Shown one piece after another: positions 23,059 through 34,261 of a stretch of 64,000 bases of DNA. The notes beneath the pieces were generated by a model, which made no database searches, was not told where the DNA came from, and saw only the letters and a program-made list of their open reading frames with translations. Origin of the DNA: Nephrocerus scutellatus (lineage: Eukaryota; Arthropoda; Insecta; Diptera; Pipunculidae); contig OX352761.1 in assembly GCA_947095585.1 (NCBI GenBank), positions 94,507,333 through 94,571,332 of the forward strand, read 5' to 3'. Position 1 is the first letter of the stretch; every line of letters starts with the position of its first letter. Both the position numbers and the translations under genes were made by a program.

Positions 23059-23320
23059 TTTGGCACGACAGACCATTGCGGTTCAAGGCCTAACTTCTCG
23101 CGACCATTTGTGCTGCACATGTTAAGTTTTGGACACAAATGGAAGGGACCTACAATTTAAGGCCGGATCCAAACGTCGAATTGTGAGAAGCTTTCCGTGA
23201 CAAGGTATTAATAACCCATTAGCGAGAGGTGGGACACCGTGAAAAATACTTTTGGTGTTGCTGGGATTCGAACCTGAACCTCCTGCGCAGCAGCCATGTG
23301 CATTACCACTGAGCCACGGC
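23032..23320 (-). mobile_element. tRNA-derived SINE (family 1), copy 1, with target duplication
   Basis: Minus-strand SINE of 289 bp flanked by GCTACTATATA at 23021-23031 and 23321-23331. The tRNA-like head is at right: A box TGGCTCAGTGGTAATGC and B box GGTTCGAATCC on the minus strand. The tail at left is (TTA)n. It lies in the C-terminal region of LINE A copy 2. The same place in LINE A copy 3 (42240) has no insert, confirming both ends. Confidence 0.92.
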
Positions 23321-23827
23321 GCTACTATATACAAGTCTTTTATTCGCCCTAAACTTGAGTTCAATTGCCATATTTGGTCTCCTTTTGGGCGCCTTAAACT
23401 ACTTTGCATCAGCTAGATAGAATTCAAAACAAACAAACAAGAATAGCGAAATCAATAGATTCGCTTGAACACCGTTTCCTGCTTGTCACTGTTTTGTCGC
23501 TTCTTCTATCAGTGGTGCTCAAGAGAAAAATAGCCAGCTGCATACCACCTCTCCTTGAATTCAACCGCAATACTCGTGGCACTCTAAATGCTCATCAGTT
23601 AACACTCAAGCCCATCTTCGGACGTACAGTTAAATTCAGGGATTCGTTCTTCAGCTGTACATTACGTATGTGGAATGCTCTGCCAAGCTCTGTCTTCCCA
23701 CATCACTATGATCCACCGGCATTCAAAACACAAGCTCATAGACATCTCCTCTTTTCTCCTCCTTTTCGTTAACGCCCACGCTGTGACAATCATATAGCCG
23801 AGCATTATAAGGGTGCGAACCCCTTTA

Positions 23828-24737
23828 GGTTAGGTAAGGTTGAAGTAGCCGTCAGTCAAGACCGACGCACTTAGACCATCAAAGTCTGTTGTGATACTAC
23901 AAGGATCTAAACAATTCCACGCCTACTCGTTGAACCAGTTGGAGCTTCGTATGAAGCGCAATAGACTATTAATGTCAATTTGGTTTAGATCGTCGAGATC
24001 GTTGAAAAAGAACGCTCCCAGATGGAGCTTCCGCCTATTCGAGAGGGCTGGGCACGTACAAAGTAGATGTAGAGAGGTTTCCTCCTCCTCATCCATGCAG
24101 CTTCTGCAGACATCGTTGGAAAAGACTCCCAGTCTTTCTGCATGGTTGTCTATGAGACAGTGTCCTGTTATGACACCTATAATGGCACTAATGTGCAGTC
24201 TGTTTTGAAAGATCAAACACTTGGAGCGCTTCGGATCCAGCTTGGGCCAGATCTGCTTCATTGCTATGCTATGCAAGTTGTACCGTTTGACCATCTATAA
24301 TTAGTTTTTATTATAGCATCCCGTTTAAGCATGAGCTTGCACGTAGCGATCGGCATGGCTAGTGAACCATATTCAGGCAATAGGGGTAGTGTTGTTCCAT
24401 GTTTGGCGAATTCATCGGCCATACAGTTACCAGGAATGTCTCTATGTCCCGGCACTCAGCACAGGTGAATGTTGAACTGCTCCGCCATCTCCTCAAGAGA
24501 CGATCGGCAGTTCCGGGCCAGTATTGAATAAGTGGAGACAGATTCCATGGACTTTAGCGCAGCCTGGCTATCCGAGAAAATGTCCATATCCTTAAAATAT
24601 ATGACATTACTCTTCAGCTAAGACAAGACTTCCTTAATAGCCATGATTTCCGCCTGGAAAACACTATAGTGATCAGGAAGACGGAACGAGAGACTTAGTC
24701 TTTTTGAAAAGGCACCTCCGCCAATCCCTTCATCAGT
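23828..24737 (-). mobile_element. LINE with RNase H domain, 5'-truncated 3' part, with target duplication
   Basis: A 910-bp insert bounded by a 12-bp duplication CGAACCCCTTTA (23816-23827 and 24738-24749). The minus strand codes for the end of a retrotransposon RNase H (PGHRDIPGNCMADEFAKHG, about 24455-24400). It continues with a C-terminal zinc-binding domain, GHCLIDNHAERLG then CRSCMDEEEETSLHLLCTCP (about 24140-24040). The 3' end reads CAACCTTACCTAACCTA. RNase H plus this Cys/His tail fits I/Loa-type LINEs. One frame shift is seen near 24290. Confidence 0.8.
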
Positions 24738-24843
24738 CGAACCCCTTTAAGCGTGCGCGAATTATAAAAAAAAACTGCGGGAAACACTGGATTCCACCAC
24801 AGAACGAACGAACAACAGAACCATGCCGACGCGAAGTTAATAT

Positions 24844-26459
24844 CATCATCATATTTGGCTCTACAACCGGTGTCCACCGGTCCCGATTTCGAGCCGATAT
24901 CATCCCTCCGGTTTACGCCATCCTTCCAGCGTATGCTTGGCAGGCCTAGCTGTCGTGTTCCATAAATCGTACCGCAAAGCACTTTCCGAGCAGGATCATC
25001 TTCGCTCATGAGTGCTAGGTGTCCTGCCCACCGGATAACCAGCTTAATTCTATTCACAATGTCGACATCGCGGTAACGCTCATAGATCTCATGCTCGATC
25101 TGGATAAAAGCTACCTATACAGCTCTTCGGTTTCTACCAACGATGTCAATATCGTCTGCGTAAGACAGTATCTAAATGGACTTATAAAGGATTGTTCCTC
25201 TCGCCGTCACGTCAGAGTCTCGGATCACTTTCTTCAACGCCCGGTTTTAGAGGACACAGACCAGTCCATCCTCTTGTCGGAGCCCGTTATAGATGCTGAA
25301 TGCGCTTGATAGTGATCCGGATATTTTTACTTGGTTTATAACATTTATCATGATCAACTTACAAAGTCTTGTTAGTTTATTTGGGATGCCGAATTCTCAT
25401 AGGCGGCTTTAAAGTCTATAAAAAGATGGTGTAGTGAGTTTTGAAACTCTAGCAATTTTTCCATCACCTGCATAAGGGTGTGAACCTTATCAGTTTTTGA
25501 TTTGAGTGGGATGATGCTACACTGGTATGGACCAATGATGACTTTAGCGTACGAGGCTGTCCTCTCTGCGAAGAGGAGTTGCAGTACTAATGACAGTATT
25601 CTTAAGGCGTGTTTAATTCTCCTCTACGTCCGGCATCTTAGCACCAGGACTTACTCTTCCTGCATTTATGGCGAGCTCTATCACTTGACCATAGTTTTTT
25701 CTGGTCTCTTCGTTGCGAAGGGCAGCCGTGTGGACTAGAATCTGATTCGTGGATGCTGTCTTTCTTGATGATGCAATCCACGCTCGGAGCACCATCAGGA
25801 AATACCCAGGTGGCTTTGTGGATATTTTTACGCGAAAATCTTGTACTCGTAAAGACCAAATTATTGCTTGCTGCCATATCTATGACTCGTTGTCCATTGT
25901 CACTAGTGTTCTCGTGTAAGCTATTGTTTATAATGTACTGCCGAAATACTGGCTCCTTACCTACATATTTTAGCACGTTAGGACACGCATGAAGTTCCCG
26001 ATTCAAAGAATTCTTCTTTTTTATCGTCTGGATAATGCTCTGTAGGAACGTGAACGTTTATGAGGCTTATATTTTTAAATCTGCCCCGCACCACGCGAAG
26101 CCGTTCATTTACTGCTTTAAAGCCGATAACGGTCGGTTTCATACTTTTGCTGACTAGAAACCCCACCCCGAGCACATGATGTCTTACATGACAGCTTTAA
26201 TATATATGTCATATTCTGATTTTTGTAAGACACTATTCCCCATCCATCACATCTCCTGAATTGCTGTTATATTTGGACAGGGTATCGGCTAGCTGCTGTG
26301 CAGCTCGAGCTCTATACAGTGAGCGTACGTTCCATGAGAAAATTCTTAAATCGTTTAGCTGTTTTCGTTGCCGTGGTCGTCGTGGCTCATCAGTGTATCC
26401 GAGGCTGATTTGGGGTTCCGTAATATGGTTTTTTACGGGCGAGGTTATTGGCCTCCCAC
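24844..26459 (-). mobile_element. RTE-type LINE, copy 2, internally deleted, with target duplication
   Basis: Same family as 1-2878. Both ends are defined by a 14-bp duplication, CGCGAAGTTAATAT, at 24830-24843 and 26460-26473. The 3' end (left) ends in a short ATGATGATG-type repeat, as RTE elements do. Readable pieces: endonuclease start near 26350 (shared 5' leader with copy 1), GFLVSKSMKPTVIGF (26160), then a deletion and fusion of endonuclease to reverse-transcriptase remains near 25580. A 3' stretch at 25020-24850 reads RWAGHLALMSEDDPARKV, typical of the RTE C-terminus. The target is the head of a minus-strand DINE-like element. Confidence 0.9.
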
Positions 26460-26495
26460 CGCGAAGTTAATATAGAGAATTTTTAAAAAAATAGT
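26460..26495 (-). mobile_element. DINE-like head fragment, split by RTE copy 2
   Basis: GCGAAGTTAATATAGAGAAT then TTTTTAAAA is the reverse complement of the family's 5' head. The continuation on the other side of the RTE insert is at about 24775-24843 and is strongly diverged. Confidence 0.6.
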
Positions 26496-26595
26496 TTTCA
26501 TTCAATACAAAAACACAATCAAAAAACATAAATTTTTGCAACACAAAGCACCCGCATCAACAACCCTGCATGATTTTTCTGAATGTTGTACTTAC

Positions 26596-26683
26596 CCGAA
26601 ATGTCGTTTTTTCTGCTGATGTGAAGCCAATTGCCTATGACAATGAAAGGCTCTGTCACACACATTGCAAGTCAGCGATTCGT
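26596..26683 (-). CDS. C2H2 zinc-finger protein, internal exon
   Basis: An 88-bp exon. The acceptor TTTTGTAG lies just before 26683 and the donor GTAAGT starts at 26595. With one base from the previous exon it codes DESLTCNVCDRAF then HCHRQLASHQQKKRHF, a C-X2-C-X12-H-X5-H zinc finger. Two leftover bases (GG) join the A that starts the exon at 8518 to give Gly, and the next finger starts at once (CGGC). Both phase joins work without adjustment. Pairs of fingers with an HX5H end often bind double-stranded RNA or act in protein contacts; the true role here is not known. Confidence 0.85.
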
Positions 26684-26822
26684 CTACAAAATCAAAAATA
26701 AGAGAAAACAGGAGAATAAATTGCTGGTAACCTAAAGGCTATCTGAGGTAAAAATAAATTGTTATTTCTCTGAAATCCATTCATAAAAATTACTTTTTCC
26801 TTATTTCAAAAGGTTTTCCTAC
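26684..26822 (-). other. 139-bp intron of the zinc-finger gene
   Basis: Donor GTAGGA at 26822 downward and acceptor TTTTGTAG ending at 26684. It interrupts a codon after its first base. The donor departs from the consensus at position 4 of the intron but is the only one that keeps frame. Confidence 0.7.
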
Positions 26823-27207
26823 CGTAATCCTCATCGTCCGACATTGCCATTGCCTGTAATCGGCTTATGGTATTCTCATTTAGTTCTTTTTTCTGCTGCT
26901 GGTGATGATGCTGTGGTGATGAATTCGCTTTGGATGCCAGGGGGCCATCCAGTTCCAAATCGGATGAATCGTTATCGACAAAGTTGCCCTGGTTGTCTTT
27001 GTGCTGCGACTGCTGTGAGTTTTCACCATGGTTGCCGTTGCCTGATGTAATAATTTCGAAATTATCGAGATCATCGAACGGATCATCGATTTTATGTTTT
27101 ATCGATGAACCATCATCTGAGTCGACGCTCAATCTACCGTACGCCTTCCGTTGAGGCCGTTTGACATATTTATCTGTGCGTGAAGAAATTAAATGGACAA
27201 AATCCAT
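26823..27207 (-). CDS. C2H2 zinc-finger protein, acidic upstream exon
   Basis: Encodes the segment before the fingers: KYVKRPQRKAYGRLSVDSDD, then an acidic DDPFDDLDNFEI stretch, a Gln/His/Asn-rich linker with HHHQQQKK, and ISRLQAMAMSDDEDY before the donor at 26822. There are two possible left limits for the protein. One is the ATG at 27207-27205 (MDFVHLISSR...). The other is an acceptor TTTAATTTCTTCACGCACAG ending at 27174, which would start the exon at 27173 in phase 1 and place the true start in an unseen upstream exon. I favour the acceptor because of its pyrimidine tract. Low-complexity acidic and Q/H-rich composition is common in fly nuclear proteins. No stop interrupts the frame. Confidence 0.75.
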
Positions 27208-29050
27208 GTAAATAAACGGAAGAAATTCTGAGTTTTCCCTAATTTAATTGAAAGATAAAAATATATACTTCAATGATGTCGTTATGGATGACGATGGTGA
27301 AATAGACGAAGGCAAGGACTTAAAATTCTAAAATCCTTATGAGTTATTGGTTTTTGTTTAAAGGGGATTTTTTTGTATTAGGAATCTGCTGCCAATAATG
27401 ATTTTTTTGTCAACTACACCTTTACGGCTTCTACTATAGATGATGATTTTCACCATAAGGGGGGTGCGATGGAAAATTTGATAAGTGTTGTGCTTATTGC
27501 TTAGTAAACCATCTGTATGTAGGTTGTATGTATAGGTTGACCATAATCCTAAACCATACCAATAAGCCAATTAAAGATATTGTAAAATATTTTAAAGTCA
27601 TATGTGGTAGGATTTATTGGACACGACAACGTGGCAAGCGTACGCAGGAAGATTGGCGTAGACCAGAAAGCCCAGAGTTTAGGGATGCCAAACGTGAATG
27701 GATTGGAGGAGTGATTTTTGCGGGAGGCTAAGACCGGAATCCGGTTGTCAATACAAGTATTATAATGATAGATAAATGGATTTGAACTTTCACTCTCTAC
27801 TAAAATAAATTATTGTTAAAATTTCCTGAAAATGGCAATTTCACTAAAAACTTAACAAAAAGTTAATTAAATATGCTGAGCGAGTAAAATATCGAAGCAT
27901 TCTACATTTGCGAAATAACCGTAATGTAGTAATTATCCCGTGACTTCATTTTGGTAAAGTGTACGCATAAATTATTCATTGTTCAATGCCTGGCTTGAAT
28001 GTGCAGCCATCCGTGGGTGGATTTTTTCGAATAAAAGTATATCAAACTTTTTAGAATTACCTCAGCTCGCTTACTAGATGACTGTAACTGAAAAAGCTAC
28101 ATAAATATAGCTTAGACGTGATTTTCCTACCTCTTTGATCCAGGTTATTGCGTGGTGGTTCTTCTCAAGTGGAAACAAATTTGCCCGCAGTCCTTTTCAC
28201 GAATTAATGGGCCGCTACTTTGTATTATTTTTTTAATGTCAATTACCCTCTATATCCCTTAAAGCGTGTACTTAAATTAAAAAATAATTTTTAAAAAAAT
28301 GCACCAAAAACACAACATCGCGTCGACCTACACCTTTTATATGTATTATTAGATTACACGATTACATGATGATTCCAAGTGAAAAGAAAAATCTCAGCAA
28401 AGTGAATACTTTTTTTTTCCACACAACGACCCGTAGACTTTCCACCTTTACAATGTTAGCGCAATAGTGAAATTTACAAAGTTCATAGACGAACAATTGC
28501 CTTATGTGGATAGAAAGTCAAGGATTTATTGATTTAACATTTATTGTATTGAAGAGCCAATAAAGTGCGACATATTATGCTGAAATCTAACTTCTGTATC
28601 TTCTGCGTAAAGTTTTACCTTTTTATGTGCTTTAGTAGAATGGAAAAAATACAAAACGGACATTGGAAGTACAATAAGCATTCTATATCATATGTTTGGC
28701 TTTTTGTAGATACTCTTTCGGAATTCGTTTGAGTACAAATGGCATCTCATACTTGGATTGACACTGAAGAAACGGTTCCTCTGAAATTGATTTAAAGACA
28801 CAGTCACATAGAGCATATAACACGCTGTGCCTAATATGCATTATAATGGTGCATGTCCATCCTTTGGATGGTAAACGAATAACAAAGGCATCGTAGGAGC
28901 AGCATCTTCCAATAGGTGATAGGTCCTCTAAATAACGAGAAAGAGCCACTGCAGCCGAATAACTTGCAGCTCTGTTAGTTTCTCTGGAAATTGCGAACGA
29001 AAGAGGGCATATGGCGAGCGTCCTGCGCCACAAAACAGGATAAATGTCGG
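27208..29050. other. Spacer or upstream intron of the zinc-finger gene
   Basis: No exon could be supported. A 67-codon plus-strand frame at 27528-27731 has RGKRTQEDWRRPESPEFRDA, vaguely like the end of some LINE proteins, too weak to call. Near 28260 TCCCTTAAAGCGTGTAC resembles the LINE A tail. Confidence 0.35.
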
Positions 29051-31195
29051 ATGGTCTGTGGCCCAGCGAGCCGCAATCATAAAAAACCAAATTGCTCCGA
29101 AACGTAATTCAATGCCTTGGATACGGACTGATACTTTGTTGACGACCTTTAGCTATCGTACATGGACAACGATCGGTTTCTGGAGCTTTAAGACCCTCCT
29201 CGACTCACTCCAGAAGGGACCTCAAAACGCCAGATTCCTCTAATTAGAGCGTGAATTTACGAATATAGACATCTTGGGGTTGAGAGAAATAAGATGGTAT
29301 GATACCGGAGAATACCAGTCTCCAACAAATAATACTGTGATGCTCTACTCCGGTAGACCAGCTGGGAGCGGACGGAGGTCTGTACTTGGACTAAAATGCT
29401 AACTCTGGTAGCACGAAACAGCCTTATATCCTGGAAACCTCACATTGACCGGATGCAGATGGTTAAATTCCAGAGTAGAGTAAGAAAAATTACTATCATA
29501 CAGTGTTATGCTCCAATCGAAGACGCGACTGAGGATGAAAAGTAAAATTTTTATATTCATTTGGGCTCCGTGTAAAACCAAACGCCTAATAGCGACATCT
29601 TAATGGTGATGGGGGACTTCAACGCCAAGGTAGGAAGCGACAATACTATGCTTAAGCAAGAGATGGGAGTTCACGGTCTTGGTGAACGGAACAATAAGTG
29701 AAAGCGTTATGTGGACTTTGTAATAACAATCGCCTAGTCATTGTAGGTACGCTGTTTCAGCATAACACCTACCACAAAATCAGTTGGGTCTCAACTGACA
29801 GGCCGCCGCTTCAGAAATTGCCTTTTAGATGTCCGTAAGACGTGATGCCGATATCGGTCAAGAGCGAGATTACCATCTTATGTTAGCTTTTTTAGGCCTT
29901 CGCACTGAATCTGTCAACAGAAACCGCTCAAACTTGTTTAACATTACCAGGTTCAATACTGATTAGTGAACCTGAAGTGCGTCAACAATACAGGGACCAT
30001 CTTGCCCTAGAAGCAGAAATAATCAACAGCATACCACAAAAGAACGTGTACGACCACTGGAATGCTGTGAAAAAGGTTTTTTGTAGCTGGGGCACGTACT
30101 TACGTCGGTAAAAGTCAGAATAAACACCGCACCGCATTGTTATCGGCAGACACCTGGAGATAGAAAGATGAGCGTAAAGCAATCAAGGCTCAAAATTCAG
30201 CGCCCTCAGCAGTAGAGAGTACCGAGCTAGAGGCCCAATATCCCGTCAAAAAGAAGGAAGTGCAGCGCAGTGTAAGACGGGACAAACGACAGTACATCGT
30301 CTCACTTGCCTCAATGGCCGTAGAAGCAGCAAGAAGGGGTGACAGTAGGACTGTCTATAACATCACTAAGTAAAGAGTTTAGATGGTGACCTTCTGATGT
30401 CGGATGAGGAGCAGCTCACTAGATGGAGAGAACATTTCGCTACAGTCCTTAGCCACTTATACGATGGTGATATGATCTCGAGTGCTAATGAATCTTCCGA
30501 AGAGATAAAATCCCGAACTCGCACTGGACCTCCCAGTAAAACCAAAATAATAGCAGCAATCAAGTCTCTAAAGAAAAATAAAGCGGTGGGTATTGACGGC
30601 ATCTCTGCCGAACTATTCCAAGCGGCGACAAGCACATCGGCTGATCTTATACGTTCGCTCACACGGAGAGCGTGGGAAAATGATCAATTTCCCCAGGAGT
30701 GGAAAAGAGGGATGATGATGTGGAAGGATGGACTGTGGAAACTGGAGAGGTATATGCGTTTTACCGGCCGTAGCCAAGATAATAGCTAGAATCATATTAG
30801 AACGCGTTAAGGAGCATTTAGTTTTATCTCTCAACGTCGAACAGGCAGGCTTTGGCTCTAGATACTCTTCCATAGATCACATAAACGCCTTGCGGATCAT
30901 GTTATAGAACACTGCGTCGAGTACAGATCTCCGCTACATCTTCTGTTCATCGACTTCAAGAAGGCTTTTGACAGCTTAAATCAAGAGCTATCTATATATT
31001 TATTGTCAAAGCTACATACGAAGGAAGTAAATGTCACGTCCTACACAACGGTAAGTTGTCCGAGGAATTTGAAATCCAAAGTGGAGTACGTCAGGGGTGC
31101 ATACTATCACCGCTGTTTTTCCTGGTGGTCATCAGCGATATACTCCGTGAAGCGCTGACAGTAGGGAACATTGGATTTCGATGGACTATGACAAC
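29050..31195 (+). mobile_element. LINE with endonuclease and reverse transcriptase, clade unsure, degraded
   Basis: Endonuclease pieces: REIRWYDTGEYQSP (29287), MLYSGRPAGSGRRS (29340), ITIIQCYAPIEDATEDE (29490) and DFNAKVGSDN (29618, catalytic D/N). The reverse transcriptase starts in the frame at 30397-30789 with KKNKAVGIDGISAELFQ and WKRGMMM. It continues as LLFIDFKKAFDSLNQE (30945) and VRQGCILSPLFFLVVISDIL (31085). Stops and frame shifts are frequent. The right end is cut where a DINE-like unit begins. The motif set differs from the RTE and LINE A families here. Confidence 0.7.
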
Positions 31196-31199
31196 TTAC

Positions 31200-31325
31200 C
31201 TTAAACAACTTTCTATTAAAACTTGGGACCCCTCTGACCTCGGGGTCGTGGTGCTCCCATAAATTTTTTTTACAAAATTTACCCGATTTTCTTTAAATTT
31301 TATACTCCGATATACGACATCATCA
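31200..31325 (+). mobile_element. Single DINE-like core unit
   Basis: One unit only: CTTTCTATTAAAACTTGGGA, CCTCGGGGTCGTGGTGCTCC, then ACCCGATTTTCTTTAAATTT. Head and tail are missing. Confidence 0.65.
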
Positions 31326-32124
31326 TTAATCACCTTGTAAATGCCTTCCAAACTTAGCTGTACTTCTTGGGATTGTTAGACCAGACCAAATCCCCTTCCT
31401 CACATTTTCACTTTTTACTGTATGACTTCCTCGTTGCTCCATCCATTGAAGTATTGGAAGAATTGAATCATCTTGCTCTTATTCTTCTTTAGTAGCTCTT
31501 TCGCCAAATGATCTTTCATATGAACCGTAATTCTCGAAACTTCTGGTTTTCTGGTCTGGTCTTCTACTGGGGAACACAACACTTTCTAATTGACTCATCA
31601 TTGTTATTGTCCATCATTCTGAGCGATGCTTCCACATTTTCCACATTACTCCATCTTAACACATGTTTCCTCAAACCAAGTGACATCTGGTGCAATACAA
31701 GTTGTTCTCAGCTTGTAGTGATGCGCTTGCTTTACTTCTTCTCCAGACAACATTTAAGGACTCTGTATCTAGAATTAAATCTCAAGAGCTTCTCCCCAAT
31801 AAGCCATTCTCGTTCTAGATCTTGGAGACCTTTCTAAATTAAGAACGTTGTTGTCCATAAAGCCAGACATGATTATAAGTACTTTGTGCGTTAACTATAT
31901 CCAAAACAACCATTGCTAAATGATTTTCATAATTTGGCTTTGATTAAAAAACTGGCAAAATTTGACTTTGCCTTTGAATTTGTTTCTTAAGTATTACTTT
32001 TTGTAGCATATTACCAGTTACTACAGTTAACCATAAATAGTGGAAAGGTAACAGATGATGAATTAATTAATTTTACAAAACACGAAAAGTCCTTTACGAA
32101 GCTATTGACTTACTATAAATATCA
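31326..32124. other. Unclassified, possibly old retroelement debris
   Basis: A 109-codon plus-strand frame (31508-31837) has no recognisable domain. The minus strand gives broken frames with EEGDLVWSNNPKK near 31390, which could be a decayed LTR-retrotransposon tail. I do not rely on it. Confidence 0.3.
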
Positions 32125-32395
32125 CGAAGTCTAATCGCTGCCAATCAGTTTTTATTTGGAATTCAGCCAGACTAGTTGAAAAATACTTGCAAGCAGATGG
32201 AGCTTCCAGCTTAGACAATAGTAGTGGAACATAAGTATTTTAAGTGAATAAATAATCACCAGTGTAAATTTGTGAACTTTGGTTATTTCTTACTTTTTAT
32301 TAATTAAAGTTGTAATTTGTAATTTAATAAACTTGTGATATGTTTTTATTCTTTTTTTTTTTAACGAACTCGAAAGCTTAAATTTCGTAACAATA
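32125..32395 (+). mobile_element. LTR-like block, diverged relative of 10860-11290
   Basis: Shares TTTGGAATT...CCAG...GTTG, AATTAAAGTTGTAATTTGTAA, TTAATAAACTTGTG and AACGAACTCGAAAGC in the same order, then AATTTCGTAACA, a plausible LTR end. No internal region is attached. Confidence 0.4.
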
Positions 32396-33044
32396 TATTT
32401 GGTACTCCACGCTTAAAGCAATTTAGACTTGCTGATACATCGAAATATCGTTGAATTACATACAGAAACACAATTACTTTCAATTCAAGAAAAAAAGTAT
32501 TGGTTTTTCCCAGCAATAACATAAAAACAATGAAAACTTTTCACGAGCATTTTTATTTTATAAGCCCTTAATCCATATTAATACTGAGCTAGATGCAGAA
32601 CTCTGATGTCAGCTGAGTATATTTCTCCCACAAGTGAAAATACAGACTAAAAATCAATAAAAGTAGAATTGTCTAAATCTAAAGCATTCGCGCACGTGTC
32701 CATAGTTTGTCTGAAAGTTTTTGTTTGGCAGTTGTGATGTGTCCTGAGCAAAATCTACTGATTCTTTTTTTGCAATGATTGTGTATTCCGCAGTGTGCAT
32801 CCTCTGGTAGATGGATGCAGTGATTATGGTTAAAATCACGCCTGCTTCTGATTTCATCCTCTTTTAATTTCCCCGTTGTTCAAACATAACGCAATTTGAA
32901 AACTTTCAGATATTTGCTGTCACACACAAAGAGATATGCGTTTGAGTAAATTTGCAAAAGCCTCAGTTTGTACAGTGTAGTTAAGTAGTGCTTAAAATTG
33001 GTTTGAAATTTAAGGTGTTAAAATCTACCATACAAAAAACTCCC

Positions 33045-33420
33045 TTGCTCGTAAAAAAGATTCCAAAAATGGTGGTTTTCTCATCAGCTTTAGTCGCTCG
33101 AGGTGCACTACGAATCACAATGACGAATGGTAGATTTACTTACAGTAACACCAGGTGATTATCTGATTTTAGCTGTCGAAACAGCTAGTCTGACAATTTT
33201 TTTATTTTTTTGCTGCCGTAAGGATCATGGAAACATATCCTCTGATATTTTTCCCGTACATTTTTGTATCCTTTAAATAATTGCTAACAGTCTGATCACT
33301 TCAATTAATCTTGCAAGAGATAGCAGGCTTAGACAAGCCTTCAGAATGGTAAACAACTATTTTTGCATTCTCTGACAATAGGGCAAAACCTTTCTTTTTT
33401 ACAAAGTTAACCACTTCAGA
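33045..33420 (-). pseudogene. Tc3-like transposase N-terminal remnant
   Basis: The minus strand shows a decayed bipartite DNA-binding domain of a Tc1/Tc3 transposase: AKIVVYHSEGLSKPAISCKI then QTVSNYLKDTKMYGKN (about 33370-33250). Farther on, ERLKLMRKPPFLES (about 33105-33060) matches the region before the catalytic domain. The frame is broken and no DDE triad or inverted repeats were found. Confidence 0.55.
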
Positions 33421-33849
33421 AACAACGATTGTTCTTTTACTGCTTCTAATCTTATAAACCAATTTAAATGCATGCCATTCTGACTCATTCAGTTAAAGTT
33501 TCATAAGATACTGTTAGATTGTTCTCTTAAAATTTTGGAATTTACCATTGCATTAAACATGAACCACTGTTTCTTTCACAATTTGTTTTTCTCTCACTGC
33601 CATATAACGGGAAAAAGATAATTTTTACTTCCAAAATTTTCCGCTTCTAATCTAGTGAATATGGTACAAAAAACAAATATAACTTTTATATACAAGTACA
33701 TATTGCAATATTTTTGGTAAACAATCTAATAGTCTACAGACGTTAAGTCAACGAAATCTATTTTCGTAAAAACACTTTATAACATATTTTTGGTGCTCTT
33801 TAGATTAGATATTACTGAAAGAATTTAAAAGATATAATAAAGTTTTGCC

Positions 33850-34112
33850 GCAACAGGCTGTAAGGCCTAGCTTTTCGCGACCATCCGTGTTGTCCATCCT
33901 AAATATTTACACAAATGAAAGAGACGTACAATATAAAGTCACACCAAAAGTCGATTTGAGATAAAAGCTTCTCGACATTTATTATTCCCGGACGTTTTTT
34001 AAAAATTCGTGGGAGATGGGACCGTGCTGAATACTGAAAAGGCTTTTTGGTGCTTTTCAAGGATTCCGCTCAGTAGTCCAACGTACTAAACACTTAAGCC
34101 ATGGCGCACGCG
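33850..34112 (-). mobile_element. SINE family 1, degenerate copy
   Basis: Minus orientation, like 23032-23320: GGCCTAGCTTTTCGCGACCA, ACACAAATGAAAGAGACGTA, AAGCTTCTCGACA and CTTAAGCCATGGCGC at the tRNA-like end. Both promoter boxes are damaged. Confidence 0.65.
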
Positions 34113-34261
34113 AATTTAAGTGATGGGTTTCAATGGGGTTTCAAATGGGTATGAAACCGTTTTCAGTTTCTAGCAAATAAAAACATTTACATTCCTCTTA
34201 CCTTAATTATTTTGTAAAGAAAATGTAAACATATCATAAGAACCAATAAAGAAATATAATA

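Larger units (their letters stand above)
22440..24780 (+). mobile_element. LINE family A, copy 2, split by a SINE and another LINE
   Basis: Collinear with copy 1 from the reverse-transcriptase palm onward: DRSIQVVLDGLKSKVHYLNA (22500), NVPQGSALSPTLFLIF, SFANDSTLSFSF (Asp lost from FADD). The C-terminal domain resumes after the SINE insert at 23032-23320 and ends WNALPSSVFPHHYDPP (23670-23720). The tail stops at GGTGCGAACCCCTTT, where a second LINE (23828-24737) is inserted, and resumes at 24738-24775 with AAGCGTGCGCGAATTATAAA. Confidence 0.85.
8519..26595 (-). other. 18-kb intron of the zinc-finger gene, filled with transposons
   Basis: The donor GTAAGT at 26595-26590 and the acceptor ending at 8519 bound an 18,077-bp intron. 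It holds the palindromic MITEs, the 2277-bp tandem duplication, DINE-like elements, at least four LINEs and a SINE. Splicing was inferred from phase (GG + A) and from protein continuity between two zinc fingers. Confidence 0.75.

Noticed and set aside
23032..23320. Possible tRNA gene because of good A and B boxes
   Set aside because: The tRNA-like head lacks a complete cloverleaf and is part of a 289-bp SINE with target duplications.
27528..27731. 67-codon frame with Arg-rich LINE-like C-terminus
   Set aside because: Similarity is impressionistic; no flanking reverse-transcriptase sequence.
31330..31850. Minus-strand LTR-retrotransposon pol tail (GDLVWSNNPKK)
   Set aside because: Only one short word fits, with stops on both sides, and the nearby LTR-like block is in the other orientation.
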